Position numbers and translations under genes: made by a program. Positions 1-8,333 of a stretch of 64,000 bases of DNA are shown piece after piece. The notes below the pieces were generated by a model. That model saw nothing but the letters and a program-made list of their open reading frames with translations. It searched no databases and was not told where the DNA came from. Location of the stretch: assembly GCA_029781855.1 (NCBI GenBank), contig JAKOVX010000048.1, positions 81,499 through 145,498 on the forward strand, read 5' to 3'. The number at the start of each line of letters is the position of its first letter. Position 1 is the stretch's first letter. The DNA is from Acidobacteriota bacterium (GTDB lineage: Bacteria > Acidobacteriota > Blastocatellia > Pyrinomonadales > Pyrinomonadaceae).

Positions 1-2
1 AT

Positions 3-122
3 CGTAGAGAAATAGCGGAAATTGATGGCTGCAGCGTCAGTCTCATCGGTCTCGCCGATCTCAAGATCAACAAAAAAGCCAGCGGCCGGCCGAAAGATAT
101 CAACGACCTCGAAAATCTATGA
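3..122 (+). CDS. C-terminal end of a nucleotidyltransferase-like protein (partial)
   Basis: The gene enters from the left edge and ends at a TGA at 120-122. The visible 39 residues end in [13 protein letters not shown] preceded by a short [10 protein letters not shown] stretch. This is the ending I know from small nucleotidyltransferase-fold proteins (MNT/AbiEii-like and related antitoxin-type nucleotidyltransferases), where a Lys-rich turn is followed by GRPKDxxDLxxL. The catalytic part lies outside the window, so the exact family and any toxin-antitoxin role cannot be decided. The end of the RHS remnant on the other strand overlaps it slightly. Confidence 0.6.
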   Translation, partial: RREIAEIDGCSVSLIGLADLKINKKASGRPKDINDLENL

Positions 123-310
123 GATCCTCCCGATCAACTAGTTGAACGCCGCCAAACCCGATCGGATCCTCGGAAATGAACCTGCCGATCTTCGGGTCGT
201 ACCACCTTGCCCGGCTGTACCGCAGCCCCGTAAAGCTGTCGTACTCCCGCCCGGTAAACTGATACCGCGTCCCAAAACTCGCACTCGTCGGAAGTGTGTT
301 TTTGCCGCTT
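100..310 (-). pseudogene. Remnant of an RHS-repeat core (C-terminal fragment)
   Basis: Read on the minus strand from about 310 to 100, one frame gives a classic RHS-associated core: [20 protein letters not shown], then [20 protein letters not shown]. It is bounded by a TGA upstream (about 310) and another stop near 101, so only about 65 residues remain and there is no start codon of its own. RHS/YD-repeat proteins are large secreted or cell-surface polymorphic toxins whose core ends with this [11 protein letters not shown] motif. Here the shell-forming repeats and any toxin tip are missing. The fragment lies in the promoter-side gap of the next gene and is best read as the debris of a deleted or rearranged rhs gene. 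Confidence 0.8.
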
Positions 311-406
311 CAATTGATTCTCTTCGCCGTCAGCTTACCCACCGACTCAATTAACTGTTGCTAAGCCTTCGACGCCGAATCGACGCCCGAGATGTGTAAA
401 AAATGT

Positions 407-435
407 TTGAAACAGGCTTAACAACATTATATACT
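407..435 (+). promoter_or_regulatory. Sigma-70-like promoter for the propeller/VCBS gene
   Basis: TTGAAA at 407-412 is followed after 17 bases by TATACT at 430-435, each matching five of six consensus bases. Transcription would begin near 442. This leaves an 80-base leader before the ATG at 522 and argues against an in-frame start at 447. Confidence 0.55.
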
Positions 436-521
436 TATGCTTTCGGGTGCTGTGTTCAGCGTGTCCCGGCGGTCGTCAAAACGTTCCGAGATATTTACCG
501 TATTCTTCTCACATTTCCCAT

Positions 522-3500
522 ATGAAAGACAATATTCTTCCTCGCAAAATTCTCTTCCTGGGCCTTACGGCCATTTCATTTCTACTTTCGGGTTTGGCGA
601 TCGATATGTTCGGCCCGACTCATGCCGCGGTGGCGGTCCCGCAGTTCACCGGCCAAATTACGGCATACGCTCAGCGTTCAAATGCCCTGATCTTTGACCC
701 TTCGTCCTCAAAGATATACGCAAGTATACCGAGCGGCACTAACCAATATGGAAATTCCGTGGTTAGGATCGATCCTGCGACGGGTCAGGTCGAACAGTCG
801 GTCTGGGTCGGGAGCGAACCGGGCAAAATGGTCCTGGCCGCCGATGGAAATTCACTTTATGTGCTGCTCGGTGGAGCTCGCTCTGTCCGCCGGATAGATC
901 TCGCCACTTGGGCGGCGGGTCAGGAGGTCCGGGTCGGGACGACCGCATTCGACGGGCCGCTGCAGGGGATCGATATCACAGTTTCACCGTCCGACCCGAA
1001 TGTCATCGCCGTATCTCGTTTGTCGGCCGTTACCAGTAACCCGAAAGGCGTCGCGGTATTCGACAACGGTGTCCAGAGGCCAAACACAGGTGGTACGAGT
1101 GGTTCGATAACGTTCACGTCTTCGGACGCAGCCATTTTCGGCATCGATTTTAATGGCGGATATCTACAGCCGATGGTCGTCGGCCCGGGCGGGATCGTGT
1201 CGGCCGGAAACGGAACGACAGGCGTCGTCGGAAGGCTGGCATTTGTAAATGGCTCGGTCTATGTCGGGAATGGGTCGATACTGGACGGTAACGGTTCGCG
1301 TGTCGCGACGCTTGACCTCGGTAGTTCGCAGTATGTGACTTATCCGTTCGTGGTAGATGCTCCGAATCATCGGGCGTTTTACGTTTCGGCGTCTAACAAC
1401 GCATTGACGGTGAGATCGTATGACACCGACACATATGTATTGAATGGCTCGATCACTCTTTCCGGCATTAGTTCGAACCCAATTGACGTCGTGCGGTTCG
1501 ATACCAACGGGTTGGCCATAAGCACCTCGGATGGACCCACGTATTTCATTCGATCTGACCTCGTCGGGCCCGGAACGATCGGTTCACCTGCTCCTTCACC
1601 AACGCCGACACCGTCGCAGAACTGGCAGACTTTCATTCAACCGGTTGCGATTCCCGTTAACGATGTTCAGCCAAATTCGGCTGATGGCTTACTTTACGCC
1701 ACTGTACCGAGCGTGGCCGGGTCCGGCCTCGGGAATACGATCACAAGGATCGATCCGCGATTAGGGACCGTCCTGGCTTCGACGTTTGTCGGAAGCGAGC
1801 CTAAACGCCTAAAGGTCTCAGATGACGGCGGAACGCTCTACACCGTGTTGTCGGGAATCAATGCGGTTCGGCGTTTTGATGCCGGCACGCAGACCGCCGG
1901 AATTCAGTTTTCACCGACCGGAACGAACAACCCGATCGTCGATCTCGCCATTTTGCCCGGTCATCCGGAATCTGTCGTCATTTCCTCCGGTAACAGCGGT
2001 ATTGGGCTGTACGACAATGGAGTTCGCAAAACAAATGCCCCCCAGAACACCATCGGATCGATCGAAACTAATGCGGACGGCAGCGTTATTTACGGATACA
2101 ACGATCTTGATTCGGGATTCGATCTCTACAAGTTAAATGTTGACGCGAACGGCCTGGCGGTTGATTCTGATCACCGAAACCTCCTCTATTATTACGATAA
2201 CGATTTCAAATTCGACGAAGGAAAGTTATTTGGTAAGGATGGCAGAGTAGTCGATCCCGAAGCTAACGCGATGATCGGCAAGTTCAATATCGGAGCGACT
2301 GCCGGTTCGTCCGTAGTGGTCGACCACGATACCCGGCGGGTCTATCTGCTTGTCAACAATGAGATACAGGCATTCGACCTGGATACCTATAACAAGATCG
2401 GTTCGATCCCTATCCCGTATGACCAAAATTCATACACCAATTACACGGGCCTGGTCCGTTGGGGCGTCAACGGCCTTGCGGTCGGGGTCAAGACCGGGGC
2501 AGGAGCCAACTATCTAAATATCATTGAAAGTTCGATCGTTGCTCCAAGTGGCACTTTGCCTCTCGGCCACCGAATGGAACTGGCGGCAAAGAGCGTCAAC
2601 GAATCGTCCCAAACCGTTTCGGTCAATGTCGCACGAACCGGTGATCTGGGCTCGACAACGACGGTAAATTACGCCACGGCCGACGGAACCGCGGTCGGGG
2701 GGCAAGACTACGTTCCGGTAAATGGAACACTAACGTTCTTGCCCGGTGAGACTACAAAAACAGTGCCCGTGACACTGATCAACGACAACGTTTACGAGGG
2801 CAACGAGACATTCAGTATGAACCTTTCGGAGACCGGCACATCCGGCGAGACCCTTCGGTTTCCGACGTCGACGGTGGTTACGATCGTAGATAACGAAAGC
2901 CCGCCCGCGATCCAGGGGTCGCCGGTCACCGTCCACGAGCCGCCAAATGGCCAAACACTGGATCTTCAGGTCGTCGTCTCGCTACGAAATCCTTCTGCCC
3001 AGACCGTTACGTTCGACTACGCTACCGTAAACGGCACGGCACAGGCAGGGACCGACTTTCTCGCTACAAGCGGGACTTTGACGTTCGCACCGCTTGAAAC
3101 CACCAAGTCTATTCCAGTTACAATATTGGGCGACAACGTTTCAGAGGCTACCGAGCAGTTCTCGATCAATTTGCAGCCTACGTCGCCCGGAACCGGAGGG
3201 GTCTATCAATATCCGGTGATCACAATTTTACCGCCCAGGAGATCGGCCTTCGATTTTGACGGCGACGGCAAGACGGACCTTTCGGTCTTCCGGCCGAATG
3301 GAGCGACGGGTACTGAGTGGTGGCTGCTGATGAGTTCGGACGGCGGGAACTATGCGACTCAGTTTGGCAATCCCTCGGATAAGCCTGTTGCTGCCGATTA
3401 CACCGGCGACGGCAAGGCGGATATCGCTTTCTGGCGTCCTTCGACAGGCGAGTGGTTCATCCTTCGGAGCGAGGACTTCTCGTACTTCTCATTCCCGTTC

Positions 3501-4088
3501 GGCTCGAACGGCGATGTCCCGGCACCGGCCGACTATGACGGCGATGGTAAGACGGACGCTGCGGTATTTAGGCCGGCGACGGCAACGTGGTACATTCTCC
3601 GGTCGACGGGCGGAACAACTATCCAGCAATTCGGATCCGTTGGCGACGTCCCGGTTGCCGGGGATTACGACGGAGATACGCGCGCGGATATGGCCGTCTT
3701 TCGTCCAGATGGGGTGAACGGCTCGGAATGGTGGATCTTTAGGAGCAGTAATGCCTCGGTAGTCGCGACTCAATTCGGATCGGCAACAGACATGGCCGTG
3801 CCTGCGGATTACACCGGTGACGGAAAAACGGATGTCGCTATTTGGCGTCCTTCGACCGGGCAATGGTACGTTCTCAGGAGCGAGGACTCCTCGTTTTACG
3901 CGTTTCCGTTCGGATCAAATGGCGACATTCCCGTCCCCGGCGACTACGATGGTGACGGCAAAACTGACGCCGCGGTATTCCGCCCAGCAGGATCGATGTG
4001 GTTCGCCCAGGGCTCGACGTCAGGTACGATCATCCAGCAATTCGGTGCAGCAGGCGATGTGCCCGTCCCGAGTGAGCTTGTGAGGTAG
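522..4088 (+). CDS. Secreted beta-propeller / Calx-beta / FG-GAP (VCBS) repeat protein
   Basis: A large extracellular protein of 1188 residues. The start at 522 is chosen because a Lys-Arg start followed by a hydrophobic signal segment (about residues 9-28, cut near THAA) begins there and because the promoter lies at 407-435. Residues about 40-350 and 370-680 are two homologous YVTN/SMP-type propeller halves, each with a VxRIDP...VGSEP motif. They are joined by a Pro/Thr linker (APSPTPTPS). Two Calx-beta domains follow (about 680-795 and 800-905), with typical NYATADGTA and FDYATVNGTA motifs. The last 280 residues are six FG-GAP-like units with DYDGDGKTD calcium-type loops. The C-terminal module is nearly repeated in the gene at 43644-45059. 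Ligand and function are unknown; adhesion or surface display is inferred. Confidence 0.85.
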   Translation: MKDNILPRKILFLGLTAISFLLSGLAIDMFGPTHAAVAVPQFTGQITAYAQRSNALIFDPSSSKIYASIPSGTNQYGNSVVRIDPATGQVEQSVWVGSEPGKMVLAADGNSLYVLLGGARSVRRIDLATWAAGQEVRVGTTAFDGPLQGIDITVSPSDPNVIAVSRLSAVTSNPKGVAVFDNGVQRPNTGGTSGSITFTSSDAAIFGIDFNGGYLQPMVVGPGGIVSAGNGTTGVVGRLAFVNGSVYVGNGSILDGNGSRVATLDLGSSQYVTYPFVVDAPNHRAFYVSASNNALTVRSYDTDTYVLNGSITLSGISSNPIDVVRFDTNGLAISTSDGPTYFIRSDLVGPGTIGSPAPSPTPTPSQNWQTFIQPVAIPVNDVQPNSADGLLYATVPSVAGSGLGNTITRIDPRLGTVLASTFVGSEPKRLKVSDDGGTLYTVLSGINAVRRFDAGTQTAGIQFSPTGTNNPIVDLAILPGHPESVVISSGNSGIGLYDNGVRKTNAPQNTIGSIETNADGSVIYGYNDLDSGFDLYKLNVDANGLAVDSDHRNLLYYYDNDFKFDEGKLFGKDGRVVDPEANAMIGKFNIGATAGSSVVVDHDTRRVYLLVNNEIQAFDLDTYNKIGSIPIPYDQNSYTNYTGLVRWGVNGLAVGVKTGAGANYLNIIESSIVAPSGTLPLGHRMELAAKSVNESSQTVSVNVARTGDLGSTTTVNYATADGTAVGGQDYVPVNGTLTFLPGETTKTVPVTLINDNVYEGNETFSMNLSETGTSGETLRFPTSTVVTIVDNESPPAIQGSPVTVHEPPNGQTLDLQVVVSLRNPSAQTVTFDYATVNGTAQAGTDFLATSGTLTFAPLETTKSIPVTILGDNVSEATEQFSINLQPTSPGTGGVYQYPVITILPPRRSAFDFDGDGKTDLSVFRPNGATGTEWWLLMSSDGGNYATQFGNPSDKPVAADYTGDGKADIAFWRPSTGEWFILRSEDFSYFSFPFGSNGDVPAPADYDGDGKTDAAVFRPATATWYILRSTGGTTIQQFGSVGDVPVAGDYDGDTRADMAVFRPDGVNGSEWWIFRSSNASVVATQFGSATDMAVPADYTGDGKTDVAIWRPSTGQWYVLRSEDSSFYAFPFGSNGDIPVPGDYDGDGKTDAAVFRPAGSMWFAQGSTSGTIIQQFGAAGDVPVPSELVR

Positions 4089-4680
4089 TTGTGGACAGAG
4101 GCCATGGAACGGTGAATACTTTGCTTTTAGAAGTAGAATCCTGACCCATTGACGCGGGATTCGGCATCAGCGTCCGTGACCTTGAATCCGGCGCAAGCGC
4201 TGGAGAGTTCGCGATCTTTATCGCCTTTCCGTTTCAATGAACTCTGCCGCAAAAGTGACGCCGGCCTTTCAAAATCGCCGTCGGATAACGCAAATACACG
4301 CCGAAATACACGCCGAAATAGCTGTCGGAATACCGGTCGCCGCAACGCACCGGAGAAGGAAATTTTTCGTAGGAAGATGCGAATCATTTAGCGCACTTAA
4401 ATGCTCCACGAGATGCGTAAATGGCGGCCGGGGCCCGATCGAATGCAACAAAGCGGCATTTCAGCCCTAAAATTTCGATCAGAAACATAGCGCCTGAGAG
4501 GGGTAAACATAGCGCCTGAGGGGGGTATCGAGTGCGCCTGAGAGGGGTTTTGAGTGCGCCTGAGAGGGGTATCGAGTGCGCCTGACGCCCATTCTATCGG
4601 CTTTGCGTCAAAACCGGGCACACAAGTCCGAAATTATCTAAAATTTGAAAATGCGCTTTTTCCGGGGGAACTAAAATCCT
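4089..4680. other. Gene-free stretch between convergent genes
   Basis: About 590 bases between two convergent genes. It holds short ACGCCGAAATAC direct repeats near 4300-4320 and the 22-bp tandem array at 4483-4585. I see no convincing coding frame and no clear terminator hairpin. Confidence 0.6.
4483..4585. repeat. 22-bp tandem repeat array, 4.7 copies
   Basis: Five consecutive units start at 4483, 4505, 4527, 4549 and 4571, each exactly 22 bases apart except the last, which is cut after 15 bases. The shared core is GCGCCTGAGAGGGGT (GCGCCTGAGGGGGGT in copy 2). The first two copies carry AAACATA in front of the core; the others carry ATCGAGT or TTTGAGT. The strict two-helical-turn period resembles iterons or a repeated protein-binding site, but no replication or regulator gene lies next to it. 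Confidence 0.8.
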
Positions 4681-6543
4681 CTACCGGATGACCTCGATCG
4701 AGAGCGTCTGCTGGCCCGAAACGATGTAGTCGGTCGGCGAGACTTCCTGGTCGATCATGACCGTCTGGACGGTCGGCTTGGTGCCGCCCGCCGAGCGGTC
4801 GTTGTTGATCGTTGCGAGCACGGAAGGCGGTAAATTGGGCATTTCGCTCGAACCGATGATCGCTCCGGTGCTCGTCCGGATGCCGAGAACGTAGAGGCGG
4901 TCGGACCGCTTCAGGCTGTTGATCGTGTCGATCAGCTCGGCTGCCGTCTTGGCGACGAACTGCTGCGCGGGCAGCTTTTCCTGGACCGCACCGCCGTCGC
5001 CGACCAGGATCGAAAGCGTGCCTGGAGCCGCATCCTTCGGTATCGTAACCGGTGTCTTTTGAACAATTACCTTGCCCGAATCGGTCCGGGCGTAGGTCGT
5101 CAATTCGATCGTTTCACCCGGCCGGACCTGCGTCCGGTCGGTCGTCAACCGCTCAAGCGAGGCGGTCTTGGCGCCGTCGGAAACCTTGACATTCACATTC
5201 ACGCCGGTGATGTCGAGACCGTCAAATTCGCCTTTCAGGAGCAGCGAAATAGGCACGGCCGGAGCCGAAGCAGCAAGGGCCGATGCCTGGCTGCCGGCAA
5301 ACCGACGATCCAGGTTTATGCTCTTTTCGCCGGCTACTTTGATCTCGCCGGAAAGCTCGATCGTCGTGTCGCCGAGCCCGCGTTCATTGGCCGCGATCGA
5401 ATTTTGGATGCCGACGCTGACGATCAGCGGGGTCAGAAATTGGTCGATCGCCGATTCGAAATTGATCGTCTCAGACCGCCCGCGGCTCGTAACGAGGTCC
5501 ATTTTTACAGGGATCATCTTCGGTGCCTGGCCTAGAAATCCATAGATCCCGGTCGCCCGGTCCTGCGTCATCGCTCCGACCATAGAATCGGGTACGGCGA
5601 GCTTAAAAGAGTTGTTGGCGTTGGGTACGACCGTAACGACGTGCGATTCCGACATCGGCAGATCGGCGGTCCCAAGGCTGAAATACGGATGTCCAAATGC
5701 GTAGATCTTGGTGCCTTCGCGAAGCGTGACCGTGCCCGCCGCAGCGATCGAAACATCGCCGCGAGCGAGGTTAACCACGACCGATGTCCCGCCGAGCAAG
5801 GTCGTATCATTAAAGGGTTTAAGCTTCGAAATGGGCGACGTTCCGCCCGCAGCAGCTACCGGCAGTATCCCGACACGGGTGAGCTGCGGAGCGTACTGGT
5901 CCAGGATCGACTGCGAAACGCCGGAAAATGTCAGCGGCGTGGCAATTGGAGTGAACGTCTGGCCCGCGATCGCCGTCAGCCTCGAATTAGCCGCCATCCC
6001 GGACACGATCTGGCCCGCTTGTCGTACATTCTGATCCAGGTCCGGCCGCCATAGATCAGCCTGAAGTTCAGCTCGGGAATACGTTGGGAAACCCGTTTTT
6101 GCACCGGCCCGGTCGGGCATTTTCTCGAAGATCGAGATCATCTGCTCGATCGGCGTGATCCCGCAGATCGGTTCCTTTGAAAACGGAAAACTATAAGAAA
6201 TAGCCCCGACCAATCGGCCGCCAATGTAGACGGGCGACCCTGACATGCCGGCAAATACAAAGGTCCGCTCAGCATTCGCCCCGCTCAATTTACCGATGAT
6301 CAGATCTTGATGCGGACCGATCGCTCCCGGCACCACGCCGAGGATCTCAACATTAAATTCCTCTGCTTCGGAACCGCGGAAAACCGTTCTTGCAATGCCG
6401 CGTTCTCCCTCCTTCACCTCCGAAAGAGCCATGATCGGCGTCCCCGAAGCCGTACTTGTCGAGACGGCAGACTGCCCAAACCCGACAACGACAAAAGTCG
6501 CTGCCATTACAATGAGCATCAATGAACGTAAGGCTATTCGCAT
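4681..6543 (-). CDS. SpoIVB-type S55 peptidase domain protein, exported
   Basis: 620 residues counted from the ATG at 6543; a TTG nine codons upstream is possible. An N-terminal hydrophobic signal (about residues 5-24, ending VGFGQ) points to export. The S55 signature GMSGSPVYIGGRLVGAIS, with its serine in MSGSP, is followed by an FPFSKEPICGITPIEQM block, as in the SpoIVB-like family widespread in Acidobacteriota. In Bacillus, SpoIVB is a serine peptidase that signals across a membrane. This protein is longer, with a beta-rich C-terminal half (about 380-620), and comes from an organism not expected to sporulate, so its target is unknown. It is divergent from the hydrolase-like gene at 6668 and has no operon partner. 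Confidence 0.8.
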   Translation of the reverse strand: MRIALRSLMLIVMAATFVVVGFGQSAVSTSTASGTPIMALSEVKEGERGIARTVFRGSEAEEFNVEILGVVPGAIGPHQDLIIGKLSGANAERTFVFAGMSGSPVYIGGRLVGAISYSFPFSKEPICGITPIEQMISIFEKMPDRAGAKTGFPTYSRAELQADLWRPDLDQNVRQAGQIVSGMAANSRLTAIAGQTFTPIATPLTFSGVSQSILDQYAPQLTRVGILPVAAAGGTSPISKLKPFNDTTLLGGTSVVVNLARGDVSIAAAGTVTLREGTKIYAFGHPYFSLGTADLPMSESHVVTVVPNANNSFKLAVPDSMVGAMTQDRATGIYGFLGQAPKMIPVKMDLVTSRGRSETINFESAIDQFLTPLIVSVGIQNSIAANERGLGDTTIELSGEIKVAGEKSINLDRRFAGSQASALAASAPAVPISLLLKGEFDGLDITGVNVNVKVSDGAKTASLERLTTDRTQVRPGETIELTTYARTDSGKVIVQKTPVTIPKDAAPGTLSILVGDGGAVQEKLPAQQFVAKTAAELIDTINSLKRSDRLYVLGIRTSTGAIIGSSEMPNLPPSVLATINNDRSAGGTKPTVQTVMIDQEVSPTDYIVSGQQTLSIEVIR

Positions 6544-6667
6544 CAAATTATTATTCTCATTCCCGACCAATTATGTTAACATTCCAAAGGTCATATCGAA
6601 AGCTTTCTCTTTTACGCTTTCACTTTTCTCGCACACAGTTCGTTTCGCAAATCAAACCCTTCGGCTT

Positions 6668-7630
6668 ATGGCTAAGACTACGAGACTCGTCAAAACCTTC
6701 CTTCGTTTATTGTTACCTGCGGTCCTGCTGATTCTGTTGGCTCTGGTCGGAGCATCAGTTTGGCTGACTTACCGAACGGCTGCGCCGCCGACCGCAAAGT
6801 ATATAATGACGCCTGAGAAGTACGGGCAACTGAGTTCCCGTGGGGCCCAGGTAACAGACGAAACTTGGTCGAACAAGGATGGGTCAACATCCCGAGGCTG
6901 GTTACTCCGCGGTGCGGATAACGCCCCTGCCGTCATTCTCTTTCATAAGTACGGTGCTGATCGCTCGCACGTTCTGAACCTCGGGGTCAAACTCAATGAA
7001 TCGACCAACTTTACAGTACTCATGCCGGATCTTCGGGCCCACGGCGATAATCCGTCTGTGAAAAACACCTCATTTGGCGGCTGCGAAAGCGAAGATGCCG
7101 TAGCGGCTGTCGAATTTCTCAAAAATCTAAAGAACGCGAACCAACTTAACCTTGTAGGCAACATAGGCGTTTACGGCATCGAACTCGGATCGCTTGCTGC
7201 CTTGAACATCGCCGCCAAAGAACCGAGCATAAAGGCCATCGCTCTTGATTCGGTTCCACGAGATTCTGATGAACTAGTGACAGAAACGGTTGGACGGCGA
7301 TTTCCATTTGCGAGCAGGATCACTTCGGAACTTGCCAAACTCGGCACGTACATTTACTTCTATGACGGTTGTTACAAACGCGAAACTTCCTGTGATCTGG
7401 CAAAACGGATAGTCAACCGGAAGGTCTTATTAGTGGGTGGCATCGACGAACCGATGCTGCAGGAGTCCACGTCAAAACTCGCAAAGTGTTTTCCAAACAG
7501 CGACGAGTTAGAAAGTAAGTTTGATCTAAGTCCGTCTGGATTCAGCGTTATCAATGCGTCAATGGAACAGTCCGAAGCCTACGATGAGCGGTTGATCGAT
7601 TTCTTTCGCCGTTCTCTTTCGCCGCAATAG
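6668..7630 (+). CDS. Membrane-anchored alpha/beta-hydrolase-fold protein lacking the catalytic triad
   Basis: 320 residues. The ATG at 6668 is preferred because it is followed by a Lys/Arg-rich start and one long hydrophobic segment (about 12-34). The remainder follows the S9-like alpha/beta hydrolase layout: VILFHKYGADRSH near the oxyanion region, LMPDLRAHGDN after strand 4, then the nucleophile elbow. That elbow reads GVYGIELGS, so glutamate stands where the family has serine (GxSxG). The usual C-terminal histidine (AGHGE-type motif) also appears lost, because the segment reads VINASMEQSEAY. The fold is therefore kept but hydrolytic activity is unlikely, unless a different chemistry is used. 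Confidence 0.75.
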   Translation: MAKTTRLVKTFLRLLLPAVLLILLALVGASVWLTYRTAAPPTAKYIMTPEKYGQLSSRGAQVTDETWSNKDGSTSRGWLLRGADNAPAVILFHKYGADRSHVLNLGVKLNESTNFTVLMPDLRAHGDNPSVKNTSFGGCESEDAVAAVEFLKNLKNANQLNLVGNIGVYGIELGSLAALNIAAKEPSIKAIALDSVPRDSDELVTETVGRRFPFASRITSELAKLGTYIYFYDGCYKRETSCDLAKRIVNRKVLLVGGIDEPMLQESTSKLAKCFPNSDELESKFDLSPSGFSVINASMEQSEAYDERLIDFFRRSLSPQ

Positions 7631-7634
7631 AATT

Positions 7635-8333
7635 CTATAAGTCCAACGGTTTCTTACTGTGCCCGTTCGTTTTTGCGACGTGTTGGATTTGAGCACTTTC
7701 CTCCATCTGATCGACTGTCTTTTCTAGTATTTCGCGAATCCTCTCGAGTCGTTCGACAGTTGACGTCATTTCGAGGAGACGATATTTGAGGTTGTTCTCG
7801 AAGTTGAATGCGGCAGCGGTCAAGAATGACAAGGATTCTGGATCTGTGCGAGCTATTTCAGGGAATCGGCCACGGTTTCCACTCATCTTAAACGCCGCTT
7901 TGGCGATCCGTTCGAAGATTTCAAAAACTCTGTCGCTAAGCGGACCAACCACCTCTGGATCTTCCTTCTCGTCCTCAAAAAACTCAACGCTTCCCAAGAG
8001 GTATGGTTCCACGGAATCCACGAGGTCAAGTAATCTGTATCTCACCGTACCGAAAGTGACGATATTAGAACGGCCATCGGACATCGGCTGTGTGTCTCTG
8101 ACCTCGGCAACGCACCCGATCGACCCGATTTCAGGCCGATCAATGCATGTCTCGACCGGCTCAAAAAACGTGATTCCGAACATATTTCCGGTGTGCTCGA
8201 TGTCCCGAAGCATTTTTTGGTACCGATCTTCAAATATGTGCAGCGGTAGTAGTTCGTGAGGCATCAGCACCAGCGGCAGCGGAAATATTGCCAACCGGTC
8301 CACTCCCCGGAGTTTTTCTAATGCATCGCTCAT
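7635..8333 (-). CDS. LON-N (substrate-binding) domain protein
   Basis: 232 residues that correspond to the N-terminal substrate-binding domain of Lon protease, without ATPase or protease parts. The start region (LAIFPLPLVLMPHELLPLHI) is the characteristic LON-N opening, followed by the FEDRYQKM helix and an FGTVRYRLLD strand. Such free-standing LON domains are common in bacteria and are thought to bind unfolded segments or partner proteins; no reaction is known. The ATG overlaps the stop of the sbcD-like gene (ATGA), so the two are very likely translated together. Confidence 0.85.
   Translation of the reverse strand: MSDALEKLRGVDRLAIFPLPLVLMPHELLPLHIFEDRYQKMLRDIEHTGNMFGITFFEPVETCIDRPEIGSIGCVAEVRDTQPMSDGRSNIVTFGTVRYRLLDLVDSVEPYLLGSVEFFEDEKEDPEVVGPLSDRVFEIFERIAKAAFKMSGNRGRFPEIARTDPESLSFLTAAAFNFENNLKYRLLEMTSTVERLERIREILEKTVDQMEESAQIQHVAKTNGHSKKPLDL

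Noticed and set aside
4483..4585. CRISPR-like array
   Set aside because: The units are directly adjacent, with no unique spacers and no cas genes; it is a plain tandem repeat.
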